Shown: positions 1 through 11,194, counted from the first letter of the stretch. The stretch: DNA of 64,000 bases from Xestospongia muta (GCA_963693285.1 OY848918.1:8683156-8747155), one strand, 5' to 3'. Numbers and translations: made by a program. The notes: generated by a model from the sequence alone, not told the origin.

Positions 1-1546
1 AGCTGTCAAAGCAAACATTTACTTTTGGAATTGTTGGTATGTACTTGTTATTAACACAGTGTGACTTCACCTTCTATTGTTTACATAATAAATGGATAGT
101 TCTTGCTATGATCTCTCATGCTTGATGATATAGGTTTGTTATATATTAAAGCAATGAAGCAATGCTGCGATAGATGACCAGGTGTCCTAGTGGAGTTCTT
201 AAGGAAATTATAACAAATTACATGTACTTTAATTGATTTATTACTACCCAGTTACAAGTACATATTTGAACATTATATTGTTATTAGTAACTATCTTGTT
301 TGTAATGTGATGTCACATTTGTTATATACAATTTTAAAGTACACTGTATTATGTACTCAGTAACTATATTATGTGTACATGTCCTACATCCTTACCTTGT
401 CTGTTATTAAAAACCTTCAAAGTATTATTAATATTTCTTATTTTCTATGATAGCATCTGATGGGATTGTTATCACCATTTGGGACAGTTATTTTGACTCG
501 GATACTAAGAGAATCTAATGGTTATGGCCGAGGTGTCAGTTTTGTCAGGTATAAGTTTAAAACTCTATCATTACAGTAAATTAGCAATGATACATATGTA
601 CATGTACAAGTAATGAGTGAGTATCAGTGTCATTTAGTATTATCGTCTTTAATTGTATAGTATTTAGTAATATTATATAAGAGAATATAGGAGAAGTGAT
701 GCTGACTGTATACATGTACATGTATTATTTTTATACTCTTTTGAATACATGTATATGTATATGTATTTTTATGTCGTAATTTCTGTTTTTTAGATTAGAC
801 AGTCAAGATAATTGTATAAAGGCAATAAATGGCCTCGATGGGGTCTATCTATTAGGTATGTCTCATGTATATGTACATGTAGTATTAACTACGTATAATG
901 GTAAGCAGAGTTGTTATCCATGTGTATGTACTGTGATTATCTATTTTACTGTAGGGGCTAGTCAGCCAATCAAGGTTAAATTTGCTGATGCTATTTTTAA
1001 AAAAAAGTTTGACACAGGTATAATATGTGACCTATTTTGAAAAACCACACATGTTGTGCTCTAGAAAATTGCGAATGAAAGGTTACATATATGTAGTTGT
1101 TTTGCATGCATTTTGGGTGTTTGCCTAACTTGTTGTCTCAGAAGACACATCATTAAGATACTTGCATACTAAATCTGGTAAACGTCTATGCAAAATGGCC
1201 ACATAACTAGCAACTGCATTATATACAACTATTAGTTTGAAATGTTTCAGTGCAACATATACTTGATTAAATAACCTTGTATTGTAAAGTGACATTACAC
1301 AAATCTGTAGATATGTACATATAACAATATTCATAGTTTTAAAATCAGGAAATGTTACATTTTATACTGACCTATAAACAGGCAATTTATAAACTTGCAA
1401 ATATTTGACTAAATGTGTTCTTTCCATTACTTTGCTGTATGGCTCCACTGTACTAAGCTACAATCCATAAAATATTAATGTAACCATTCTTCTTATCTGA
1501 TCAAGGTTTATGGACAGACTATGTCATTCCTCTAGATGGTTTTTAA
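1..1546 (+). CDS. RBMS-like RNA-binding protein, second RRM (3' part of gene)
   Basis: Exons at 454-548, 794-855 and 955-1017 join with consistent phases and GT-AG borders to give an RRM. It contains LLSPFGTVILTRILRES, then YGRGVSFVR, then an AINGLDG stretch and VKFADAIFKKKF. This matches RRM2 of the RBMS/MSSP family (single-stranded nucleic acid and AU-rich RNA binding), where the equivalent text is a KPFG-V-STRILRD segment followed by RGVGFAR and a CKFAD end. RNP1 is degenerate (GVSFVR instead of GFGFVR type). An upstream exon ends at 36 (donor GTATGT), but its residues fit RRM2 poorly in the required frame. A possible last exon at 1506-1546 ends in TAA. The gene continues left of the window. 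RRM identity is solid; the RBMS assignment is probable. The last exon is a guess. Confidence 0.68.
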
Positions 1547-1686
1547 CCTTTTATGGTCCCGATACAATGCCTCTCTACAAACCTCTTAGAGTGAGTAATG
1601 TGTATTTATAGTATTTAATGTACATTATTTATCAAATGCCTTATCAAGCATTTTTCTGAGAAAAATTGTCTCTTACCCTTCAATAT

Positions 1687-1717
<31 letters not shown>

Positions 1718-2040
1718 GTTCTAATTTCTACCCCCTACTAATAATAATAATAAATTTAATAATAATAATTTGTTGTTATTTAAGCAGCATTTAAGTGTGA
1801 CAAGATAAACCCTTAACATTAACTGACATTGGATCAAAATTAATTCTTGCATTACACCTGTTCTGTTTAATTAAAATGCTTTTTTGAAATCCACCATTAA
1901 TTAGTACTAGCTGAAATACAGAACAGTGTTAATATAAGACAAGCAAAGAGGCTGAGAGAATTGTAGTACTTTAAAGAGTGGAGATTGTGCAGTGAAGTGA
2001 AAAAGTAGAAACGTTCAACACAAAAAGTGTCACTGTGCCT
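1018..2040. other. Non-coding, AT-rich; (CT)n microsatellite
   Basis: After the RRM exons I see no supported gene. A (CT)14 run lies at about 1689-1716 and an AAT-rich stretch follows at 1739-1765. From about 1912 the sequence is one member of a direct repeat whose partner is near 3630. Confidence 0.6.
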
Positions 2041-2160
2041 TTATTGTCTGAGTACTCACTTAGAGTTATTATTTTCTTGTGTACAGTCCAATTAAACACA
2101 TGTTTTTTTCTCTATCTGGCCTCAGTTAACAAATCAAACACGAACAACTTCTTTGTCCAA
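1912..2160 (-). repeat. Direct repeat, copy 1 (POU 3' end and flank)
   Basis: The stretch containing CTGAAATACAGAACAGTG, AAGAGGCTGAGAGAATTG and CACAAAAAGTGTCACTG recurs almost unchanged at about 3630-3870. Both copies end inside the POU homeodomain tail on the minus strand, so the repeat is the 3' UTR and last codons of the same POU transcript. Confidence 0.75.
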
Positions 2161-2891
2161 CTAAAGGGAAGAAGCTATTTTAGATATATCAGATGAAGAA
2201 GGCCTTGACTTGACTTTAAATTGCATTTGGAGTTGCTCTATGACATTCATGTCAATATTGATTCTTCGTTTTCTGCATTTAGAAGATTGTTTTTCCTCGT
2301 GGTAAATAATTTCTTTCTTCTGAGCTTCTTCCAGCCACTTTTCTAAAATTGGTTTTAATGTTTGAGTGTTCATGTAGCTAAGTTGTAGGTTCTCAAATCT
2401 GCTAATATTTGTTTCACTAAAGTCTATTCCATAGACTTTGAATTCTACCAATGTTTTTCCGACATCTGCCTGAGAATAACCGAGTTTAACATGTTTGGCC
2501 TTAAATGTGTTGCAAACATTTCCATATCTTTTGCTTCTGTTGACTCCAGATAAACTTGCTGTGAGTGAGGCGTGATCCTTGCATGTTGAGGTAAAGGAAG
2601 AGGTTGTATAACAGGTTGATATGGCTGACCACCAGTTGTCATGTGATGTACATGTACTTGTGTTGAAGCTGCCAATGAAATTGAAGGATGGGTTAAAGTC
2701 AATGTCGATGTCACTTGTGTTGATGATCTGTTAGGAATATGAAAGCTAGTAGTCACTGCTACTGGTGTCTCACCAGTTTGTAGCATGTGAGGGTTTTGAC
2801 AATCAACTGGGATCTGTGCAGTTGACGGAGTGCCATCGTACTGGGGTGTGGGGCTCAGAGAAAGAACAGTGGGGCTTTTACTGGCCATCAT
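2092..2891 (-). pseudogene. POU-homeobox transcription factor, intronless pseudogene
   Basis: Read on the minus strand. It starts with a Ser/Thr/Pro/Gln-rich N-terminus (MMASKSPTVLSLSPTP onwards). A POU-specific domain follows with KLGYSQADVGKTL, FSETNISRFENLQLSY and LKPILEKWLEEA, then a POU homeodomain beginning CRKRRINIDMNVIEQL. Both hallmark DNA-binding modules are present without introns. Lesions: a 1-base frameshift early in the POU-specific domain (about 2487-2492), and three in-frame stops in homeodomain helix 3 where L(stop)LDKEVVRV(stop)FVN(stop)GQ replaces the expected Gln, Trp and Arg. Absence of introns plus disabling mutations suggests a retroposed (processed) copy. The helix-2/3 and 3' flank lie inside a repeat also found at 3630-3885. 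The POU subclass was not assigned. Confidence 0.85.
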
Positions 2892-3629
2892 TTGCTAATT
2901 CAGACTATATATGTCATCGTTGCTTGGATTGTTCAACTGTGCTGATTTGGACGTTAACATTCAAAAGGAGAAAAAGGCATCATGACAGCAAAAGGGCTTT
3001 CCGAGACACTATTTATAAAGTACTTGACCAAAGTATGTCCCATAAATATATGTATTAAATTCAAATCAAAACCATATTGAATGCAAAGTAAATATGAATA
3101 AGCTTAGTATGTGTGAAAACTTAATGGCGAACATATGAGAGGAGAAAATCAAGTGTAGATATAGCCATTTGTCCTTTTAGGTGGTCATCACTTTATATAA
3201 CCTTACCCACTGAAAGCTGTCTACCGTACCCCTGAAGTAATTAAATGAATGTCTATAATTAAAAGTACAATAAGATGAATGTATGGTCCATAAAATTAGT
3301 AGTTAGCACAGTAACACTGCATAAGAAATACACAACCATTTCTAACACTAATTAAAGCATATTACATCATGCATCTTTAATTATATTCACAGGATATATG
3401 TGTATATGTAGTATGTCTCATAAGTCTCATTTTTGATTGCATTCCATTCCTAAAAATTGGACTCCAATATTGTATGTAGTGCAAAAATTGACATGTCTTT
3501 TCGGTTTGGTCAAAAACACAATTATAACTAATATAGGTAAGTATATACAAAAGGTGAGAAGAACCAAAAACTGATGGGGAATCAACCAAATGAAAATATT
3601 TTAATTTCTTGGTTCTTATCAGAAATAGT
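2892..3629. other. Non-coding spacer
   Basis: No supported gene. The sequence is AT-rich with many stops in all frames and lies between the two POU-derived pieces. Confidence 0.5.
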
Positions 3630-3885
3630 AGTGCTAGCTGAAATACAGACAGTGTGAATATAAGACAAGCGAAGAGGCTGAGAGAATTGTAGTACTTTAA
3701 AGAGTGGAGGTTGTGCAGTGAAGTTAAAAAGTAGAAACATTCAACACAAAAAGTGTCACTGTACCTTATTGTCTGTGTACTTAATTACTTAGAGTTATTA
3801 TTTTCTTGTGTACCACCAATTAAACACATGTTTTTTTCTCTCTGGCATCAGTTAGAAAACCAGACACATACAGTCTCTATGTCAA
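3630..3885 (-). pseudogene. Second, truncated POU homeobox 3' fragment
   Basis: Minus-strand reading gives a decayed homeodomain helix 3 (about 3830-3885: an IDIETVCVWFSN stretch, an in-frame stop, then CQREK), followed by the same 3' flank as the pseudogene at 2092. It keeps the Trp lost in copy 1 but shares a TGA at the Arg position, so the two are not simply the same sequencing of one locus. Upstream POU sequence is absent. This is most simply a 5'-truncated retrocopy, or a partial duplication of the neighbouring pseudogene. Confidence 0.65.
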
Positions 3886-4199
3886 TAAGTGTGATTATTA
3901 TTTGATCACAAGTACCATAAATAAGTATATTGTTGCACATACATTTAATACTACATAATACGCTATAGTACTTGTAGTATACTTGAACTTTACATAACTA
4001 CGTACTTTGTATATAAAATTGTTTCACAAATTTGAGAATGTTTTTGTACTTTTTATACATAGTAGATTTTATATTAACATTTGACCATTACATTACTTTT
4101 ACTAACAACTACTTGTCAAAGAATCTTAGTTCAATACATTAAACGTTGATAAAATCAGTTTCTTTTAATTAATCAATATTTAATATTTATCTGTTGTAG
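3886..4199. other. Non-coding spacer
   Basis: AT-rich; nothing recognised apart from the polypyrimidine-poor lead-in to the SRCR acceptor. Confidence 0.4.
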
Positions 4200-4374
4200 G
4201 TTTGCCAATCTTGGTAATGGTACTGATCAAATATGGATTGATAATGTCCAGTGAGTTGGTAATGAATCCAGTATAAGACGATGTCAATTTAGAGGATGGG
4301 GTATTCATAATTGTAGTCATCAGGAAGATGTTGGAGTGACATGTGCACCAGGAAAATTTTACTTTAAAAATTAA
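4200..4374 (+). pseudogene. SRCR domain C-terminal exon with stop at a conserved Cys
   Basis: A good acceptor (CTGTTGTAG) precedes FANLGNGTDQIWIDNVQ, then TGA (4252-4254), then [31 protein letters not shown] and a TAA. This is the C-terminal half of a scavenger receptor cysteine-rich domain: the family text is W-DDVQC-GNES-L--C---GWG-H-C-H-EDAGV-C. The TGA falls exactly where the conserved Cys after D-V-Q is expected (TGC/TGT to TGA). No other SRCR exon is recognisable nearby, so this is probably a relic exon. An assembly error at this single base cannot be excluded. Confidence 0.8.
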
Positions 4375-4439
4375 GTTTATAAAATAAATGAACCTGTAGT
4401 TGAAGGTTATGTATTTTGACTCTGTGTGTCTATGTCTTC

Positions 4440-4720
4440 CTGTATTTGTGTGTGTGTGTGTGTGTGTGTGTGTTGCCTCTCTTTCAATATTTTCTCTCTC
4501 GTTCCTCTCTCCTTCCCTATGTGCATGTGTGTGTGTATGTGTGTGTGTCTTTTTTCTCACTCTCGCTTTGTGTGTGTCTCTCTCTCTTTCTTGAGCTCCC
4601 TCCTTCCTTCTCCCTCTCTCCTTCTCCCTCCCCCTCCCTTTCTCTTTCTGTGTGTGTGTCTCTATATGTATGTATGTGTGTGTGTGTTTCTCTCTTTCTA
4701 TGTTGTGTGTGTGTCATAAT
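4440..4720. repeat. (GT)n / (CT)n low-complexity block
   Basis: Runs of GT at about 4448-4472, 4524-4546 and 4676-4690, alternating with CT/CCTT-rich tracts. Several long open frames across it (Cys/Val or Thr/His only) are artefacts of the repeat. Confidence 0.9.
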
Positions 4721-6090
4721 TTATTGATGTTTGTATGACATATCTTAGCAGGATATATATGTCTCAAGACATATCAACCTTTCTGAATTATGATACTAGT
4801 TAATGACATGATGTAATTAGTATATACTTTATCTAAGGATTAAATAAGATGTAATCTATCGTTGCTTGTCAACAAATGTTTTGTTGATACTATTACTAAA
4901 ATATAATATAGGTTACTTCATTTTTAAGTATTTACTTGTATTATTAATTTTTTCTAAATGAAGTGTTTAGACAGCACTGAAAGAAACCTTAGTTTGATCA
5001 TAAATATAATATGATGACTTAAATATTGATCAATTGTCTTGCAGTAAATGACATTATTGTCAAAACGAATCCAGAGGAAGCTCACTTCTAGCGGTTAGTC
5101 ATATTTAAAATAAAATATTCTTTTGTTATTCATTGGTCATTTTCTACCAGTCATTATCCATTGTTCATTATCTATTAGTTAAAAGGTGTTGATCGATAAT
5201 ATCATATGTACGTATATATTTTTGTTGATGTGTGTTTGTGTAATGACATGATGTATTACATCATAATAGACAACTGATAATTAACTCAGAATATATGAGT
5301 ACATAAGATTTTTCTCTCTTGACTTCTCATCAGTTTAAGTTCAATACAATTCATTATCCTATCAGTGAGATATCATACCATGATAACATTAGGTATCTAT
5401 TTATAATATGTGTGTATGTACATATACCTGATGTGCATGCGTGTCATAAATTTTGTACATAATAATTGTTGTTATATGTATCTATGTATATAAAATAGTC
5501 AACAGTAGATTGAAATTGATATAGTATCAATCCAGAAAGAACAATATACATCTTTTTCAGTTCTCTAGCCTATAATCCTTACCTCAAGCAGCAGTTAGCG
5601 CAGCTAGTGATTTTGATGGTACATTATCAATGTGTGATACTCACTATAACAAATCTATCCGCACATATCAGGTCAGTATAATTTGTGTCCATTCTCTTCT
5701 GGGGCTTAAGTGTAAGTATTACTCACAGCAATGAAAGACATGACAATACTAGCCTCTTTTAGTCAGTGCTTCCTCAATCCAAAGAAATGAGGATCTGGTA
5801 TATATTACTATATTGAGTGTCTCATTCTACTATTTAATAGCGTCATAGAAGAGTGTGGTCTAGATCTGTTCACTATAATCTGTTAGGATCAGGAGACAAC
5901 TCTTTATACATTTATCAACAGTTTATAAGTCAACCTATACTACAGTACAAGTTCACAATTCTAAAACGTGTTTTAGTAAGTTGATTATCAGGAGTACATA
6001 TTTAGTGTACATTACATTATATTGTGAATGGGAAAACCTTAAAATAGATTTAATCAATAAACCTTACAAAATGACACTGTCAAGTCTTTA
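4721..6090 (+). other. Mostly non-coding; two possible unidentified exons
   Basis: Two candidate exons stand out. About 5563-5671, between TTTTTCAG and GTCAGT, includes SDFDGTLSMCDTHYNKSIR. About 5841-5975, after a TAATAG acceptor, begins RHRRVWSRSVHYNLLGSGD and ends in a stop. Their composition is more protein-like than the surroundings, but I do not recognise a family, and the frame of the first exon is not decided by its acceptor. Treat them as candidates only. Confidence 0.25.
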
Positions 6091-6299
6091 TTGTTTATCT
6101 TGTTTAGCCTGTTGCAATGTTTATCTTGTTTAGCCTGTTGCAATGTTTATCTTGTTTAGCCTGTTGCAATGTTTATCTTGTTTAGCCTGTTGCAATGATT
6201 ATCTTGTTTAGCCTGTTGCAATGTTTATCTTGTTTAGCTTGTTGCAATGTTTATCTTGTTTAGCCTGTTGCAATGTTTATCTTGTTTAGCCTGTTGCAA
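6091..6299. repeat. 26-bp tandem repeat, 8 copies
   Basis: The unit TTATCTTGTTTAGCCTGTTG plus CAATGT repeats eight times with only isolated substitutions (GATT in one unit, AGCTT in another). It is a minisatellite. The low divergence suggests recent expansion. Confidence 0.95.
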
Positions 6300-6639
6300 A
6301 AGAGCCACATTTTGTACATGTGTCGGCTATTTCTATTAGAAAAGTAAAGGACACAATATTGACACAATATTGATACATGTCATCAAGTAACAGTAGATTA
6401 AATGATTTTCTTCAATCTCTAAAAATAGCTGTGTTGAAATGTAAATCTCTCTTCGATTTAATTTTAGGTCCCAAGAAGTGTTGTGGTTGTTGCTAACTGG
6501 TATATTGGTATACACACTGGTATATTTTGACTCATACGTTAATGTTACAGGGTACATGTATAGGTTTGGTTAGTAAGGTAGTAATATTCAACATTTCATT
6601 CTTTGATTCCCAACAGTGTACATGTCACTTCGAATTAAT

Positions 6640-6745
6640 ATTCTTATTTAATTGCAATTAAATAAGAATACTGAAATTATACTGAAAATTATTTCATTTG
6701 AAACAATTGTTTCAAAATGAATTAATTTTCAGTATAATTTAATTT
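6640..6745. repeat. Two adjacent inverted repeats (hairpin-forming)
   Basis: At about 6642-6671 there is a perfect 30-bp palindrome centred on TTGCAA: ATTCTTATTTAATTG followed by its reverse complement. Directly after it, ATTATACTGAAAATT near 6676 pairs with AATTTTCAGTATAAT near 6740, around an inner ACAATTGT palindrome. This resembles the remains of a small foldback element. Confidence 0.8.
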
Positions 6746-6884
6746 GTTCCATTTCAAATAGTACTTTTGCCCAACAATTTCCTTGTATATATACAATTAA
6801 TAATGATGAATGAATTAGTGATACTATAAACATTATAAATACATAATAAAAATAAATGATTGGTTTTATAAGAATAATCCAATT

Positions 6885-7150
6885 GATGGATTGGTGATTG
6901 TATCGTAAATTAATATTATAAATACAATGTTAAGACCATAATGTATAATTTTCATTACTTTTACAACAATAATACAATCATTGGATTATTGTAAGTTAAT
7001 AACTATCATAAATATGACAGTAGGAAAAAGAATGTATAATTTCCATTGATTTTTACAACAGTAATACAATCATTGGATTATTGTAAGTAAATAACCATCA
7101 TAAATACAACTGTAGGAAGAATAATGTATTTTCTACATTGATTCTAGTAA
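6885..7150. repeat. Degenerate tandem repeat of about 110 bp
   Basis: AATACAATCATTGGATTATT and the following TGTAAGTTAATAACTATCAT-type text occurs at about 6970 and 7064, with a more diverged form near 6880. No coding potential is seen between here and 7550. Confidence 0.65.
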
Positions 7151-7544
7151 AGAGTGGTAAAATATCATCAAAGATACAACACTTCTACATTCATCAGTAA
7201 TTTTTAACTAGTGGAAATATTACAACTAATGTAAACCATCCCTTTTTGAAACATTGTAAAGTGAAAATTTTCCCTGTGATATTGTAAAGTATTCTAAAAG
7301 CAAGATGTTGTTACATTTATGTGATTTAAAACTATAGCTAGACTCTAACATCACTTTTATAACTTTATATAAAACTTTATTATTATTTTGTATCATTTGC
7401 AGCTGTTAGTGTTATCATTTTATATTATGTAACTATACCACAATTACATAGAGCATTAATCAAATATGTGTTAGTTATTGAGAAAGATTCTCAACACAAA
7501 CACATAACATTCATTAAAAATAGTGAAAATGTGTAGACGTTTTT

Positions 7545-7985
7545 TAGGACGTGATGAGTATTGTAAATAATATCATAGTGATCCTCCTCTTGGATCAAAT
7601 GAAGGTTGTTGCCATGACAACTTCATAGTATCATATGATAATACTGAGGCTATGAGTCCAACAGATTGACCATTTTCTTCTGTTTGACTTTAATGTACCT
7701 AACATTATCTCCATTGATGTACTAGTTATACTCCCAGTACCAGCACAATTACTAGCACTAACATTGATGATATAATTAGTACTATAATTCAATCCTAATA
7801 ATATAAAGAACTCTTCAGTAGTATTACATACTCCTCCAATACAACTACTATATGATAATGAGGGAGGTGGATACACTTGAATACACTATGATGATATATG
7901 AGGTTATAGATATCCTCTCTCCTCCGATTTTAGTGGGTGTGACCCAAGTGATGTCTGTAGAGAAACAGATGAGAACTAAGGTAGT
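7545..7985 (-). pseudogene. Receptor FN3-domain exon, broken
   Basis: The minus strand encodes an FN3 domain: an ITWVTPTKIGGERISITSY segment, then PPPSLSYSSCIGGVCNTTEE, then NYIINVSASNCAGTG. The same exon occurs at 43060-43355 on the plus strand. An extra short stretch of about 10 bp at about 7866-7880 duplicates the GTGTAT motif and shifts the frame between the two halves. The text downstream (about 7545-7690) corresponds to 43400-43520. It belongs with the oppositely oriented 5' exons at 8040-8490, from which it appears to have been separated by an inversion. Confidence 0.75.
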
Positions 7986-8039
7986 CAAAATGATAGGGAA
8001 GTAGAAGGAGCTATAAAATATGATGGAGTTATTATTTAT

Positions 8040-8490
8040 TACTTGTGATATTTAATGTTAAGCATTGACATTGTGCAGGAAAAACAGGACTTGTATCATA
8101 GCATGAGATAACAAGACTATTGAGTGTGGAGTTTACAATAAATGATAAAGATGAGTTTCCTCCTGTCTGAAGTTTGGTATAGTAAAATTTTTAACATTAC
8201 TTATGAAATTATCAACATCATTTGCACCACCAAAGGCAAATTGTACACTTAATAACACAACTATCCAGCCAATAGCAACTGAATCAACAACACAGACTAG
8301 TTGTGCTGTCTCATATGGGCATAATGTTTTCTCAGGAAGATCTCACATGATATCACATCAGCATCTAAGAAATTATGCATGTAATTATAGATTCATACAT
8401 TTAAAAAAAGTTAAACTAGTAGACAAAGTAAAACTTAATTGTTTTCTATTTGTTATTACAGCACTATCTTTAGAATACATGGTTATACAT
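8040..8490 (+). pseudogene. Receptor 5' region (signal exon and next exon), broken copy 1
   Basis: Homologous over its length to 42280-42900 and 53800-54400. The ancestral signal exon, read best from the other copies, begins MTKMSFFLFWSLVL. Here a 1-base loss changes it after MIKMSFLL. The next exon (about 8223-8370) is open: ANCTLNNTTIQPIATESTTQ, then TSCAVSYGHN. It is the only one of the three copies where this exon lacks a stop. The domain type is not recognised. Confidence 0.6.
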
Positions 8491-8644
8491 CATTAGTGAC
8501 ATCATATAATAAGTGACACATTGTGATTACATTTCTAGTGAAATGAAGGAATTGTTAACCATTTGAAGTTGATAAATTGGGATAATAATCTTCATTATGA
8601 TTTATCATTTGAAGTTTAGAGATATCTTTCCTTGCTTTATACAC

Positions 8645-8790
8645 TGTACATTACATTTTGTTGGTTATAAAGGAAATGAAGTACATATGTTATGATAGTT
8701 AGTGTAAACTGAACAAACCACCTGTTATAATTACTCTTGTGTGGGTGTTGTTGATGAACTATATACATTTAAGAACATGCATATACTTGG
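8645..8790 (+). repeat. Dispersed 5'-flank repeat, copy 1
   Basis: TTTTGTTGGTTATAAAGGAA, then TGTAAACTGAACAAACCAC, TTATAATTACTC and GTGGGTGTTGTTGA. The block recurs with few changes near 17700 (minus), 21260, 27405, 39430, 39590, 39905 and 46970. Several copies sit just upstream of receptor pieces, so it may be a decayed shared promoter region or a repeat carried along by duplication. Confidence 0.8.
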
Positions 8791-9285
8791 AAAGTTACAA
8801 ACAAATTGCAAAAATTATAAAATTATTAAAAACTTGATGACATATTAGCTTTGTTTAAATTTGTTTACTGTTATATTATTTGTTTATTGTTATATGATTT
8901 TCAAAATGAACAATCATTAACTAAAGATATTAAATTAATACAATGTTTTCAACCAGATAATAGTGATAAGAATAACAGCGTTTAAAAGTGATCATATAAA
9001 TTTCATACTGTATATAACAATCAGAATTAGTAGACACATTTTTAAGTCACACAATGTAATATATTGTTTTTATAATATTTTTAAATGTGTACTATATAAC
9101 TGAATATATTTCAGATGATAAATGGATATGAATTTGTTGAAAATAATGGAGTTTAGGGTTTATAAATTATTAACTCTATTGTCTAAATGAGTGTTTATAC
9201 TCTTTATAATAAAACATTAAACATACTCTCATCATATAACTTGACTGAGTTTAGTAATTATGTATAATAAAGTTAACACATGTTA
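8791..9285. other. 3' flank of receptor gene
   Basis: AT-rich with no coding signal. It contains several TTTATT motifs that would be AATAAA polyadenylation signals for the minus-strand gene ending at 9286. Confidence 0.4.
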
Positions 9286-11194
9286 TTAATTAATATATCC
9301 ATAAGCAGTATTTCCTTGTAATTCAATGATCTCTTTATGTTCTGAGGTCTCTGGTAACTTAACATCATCATATATTGGACCTAATTGGGTAGTAGTAGTG
9401 GGTGGAGTGTCTTTATTGTAGCTCCTCCTCCTCATAATGAGATAGACAATAAATGTAGTAATAACAGCAGTTAATAGAGAAGAGAGGAACATACTGACTG
9501 GTATACTCACTGTTAAGTAAACAATTCAGTAACGTAACATGTTTGTTTATAAATTACCTGCTAAATATGACATTTGTTGTTTGCTTTTATTAGCTATAAT
9601 GGAAATATAATTGTACACTTACACTTTTTTACATTTTTGACTATAATTTACTTGGACATGTACAAACAGTTGAAACTGTAGAAATTTGAGTAACTGAAGA
9701 ACTCAAGTAAGTGTCTGTCAAATAGATAAGTAATCATTTAGTCAACCTGGCTATATAGGACCTACCAGTTGAATAAAAAGATGTACTACTTGCTAGAATT
9801 GACAATGACATCAATGAACTTGTAGTGTCTATATTTTTCACAAATAGTTACTATAATTCACATTTATACTTACTGATATTTAATGAAGCACTTGTTGTGA
9901 TGACTGCAATAATATGAAAAAGTAGTAAATATATTTACTAATAAATAATACATTGATTACTTTCATTAAATGATGTTATTACAACACTAGTGATTATTGG
10001 TTGTTTAGGAATGATAACTGTATGAGAAGTAAATATAACACACTTTATAATAATATTTAAATAACCTATAGTCTTATTAGGGTATCCATCTCCTAATATA
10101 TTAACTGGTACCACTGTTATAATGTAGGTATATTCAGCTAGTACTCCAGTCAATGTAATGTTAGTAACAGTAGTTATATTAACATTTAGTGAACCTGATA
10201 TGTTGTGATAAACCTTGTAGTACAAGAGAGGAGGACGAGAGGAGAGAGGAGGTGACTAAATGAAATTAGAGTAACAATTTTATGAACAGTAATATACACC
10301 TCCCAAATCAGAACAATAGTGTAGTTCTCTGTATTCATTATAATATTACAAGTGATTAGTGGCACAGCCTGTAGAACTAATGAAGTATTTATTAATAGAT
10401 AAAAATTATTTTTATTCTTACCATCCAGAGTGAACACAGTATATAGACTATAGGGTCCTAATCTATCGATAATATCAGACCCTACTACTCTGTACTGATA
10501 CTCTACTGACTGAGAGAGACCAGTAGATATTTTAATACTGGTGATATTACTACCAGTACTAAGACTACTGATCAATATATTATCACTGGTTGTCATGATC
10601 TCAACAGTATAGTTAACTATACAGTTAGGATCAAGAGTAGGAGGTGACAAGTAGAGAATGACTGAAGTGTTTGTGAGAGCTGTAAAACCCAGTCCTGTGG
10701 GAGCATCGCTTGGAGAACCTTATAATGATAGTACATGTTTAGTTATAAATGATATTGTTAGTGACATACCTGATATCATAATAGTACAAGTCATTGAACT
10801 TCCATCATCAATACACCTGACTTGTGTTCCATTCTTATCAGTAGTGGCAGTAAAGCTTAAATTAGTTGTTAGTCCAGAATTGTTAATGCTCACAAGAGCA
10901 GCAGTAAACCCAGTATTAGGACCATTAAAAATTTGTCCAAAAGAACTTACTGTAGCAATGGGAGTATTATCTGATGGAGGAGAATACCAATGTGCTAAAC
11001 TGCCATTTATTTTACAAGTGAGTGCTCCTTGTGTCTGTGGACATACTCCATGATTACAGTCTAGATTTGTAACTGAAGCTTTTATGTTACCTGTAATAAA
11101 TCTTAGTACATTTTATTTCATATTATAACATCAACTCACCTATCACAATTATGACAATATAAACTATAGATGAAATAAACATGTATTTCTCCAT
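9286..11194 (-). CDS. Ig-FN3 receptor with ITSM-like tail (receptor 1), intact
   Basis: Eight exons join in phase to about 418 aa: signal peptide 11194-11140 (MEKYMFISSIVYIVIIVIG), Ig 11090-10770, FN3-1 10718-10422, FN3-2 halves 10376-10300 and 10255-10066, stalk 9903-9874 (30 nt) and 9828-9766, TM plus tail 9509-9286. The domain and stalk exons are in phase 1, apart from a phase-0 intron inside FN3-2. The Ig exon carries a Cys pair (TNLDCNHGVC and QVRCIDDG). The membrane segment is FLSSLLTAVITTFIVYLIM followed by RRRSYNK. The tail has GPIYDDV and ends NTAYGYIN: TAYGYI fits the ITSM pattern TxYxx[VI], 23 residues after the first Tyr. Type I cell-surface receptor; ligand unknown. One weak donor (GTTATT at 10065). 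Confidence 0.8.

Noticed and set aside
4180..4720. Long overlapping open frames rich in Cys/Val/Leu or Thr/His
   Set aside because: They are produced by (GT)n and (CT)n tracts; one is the antisense shadow of the SRCR exon.
10658..11053. 131-codon plus-strand frame
   Set aside because: Antisense of the Ig and FN3-1 exons of receptor 1, which are phase-consistent on the minus strand.
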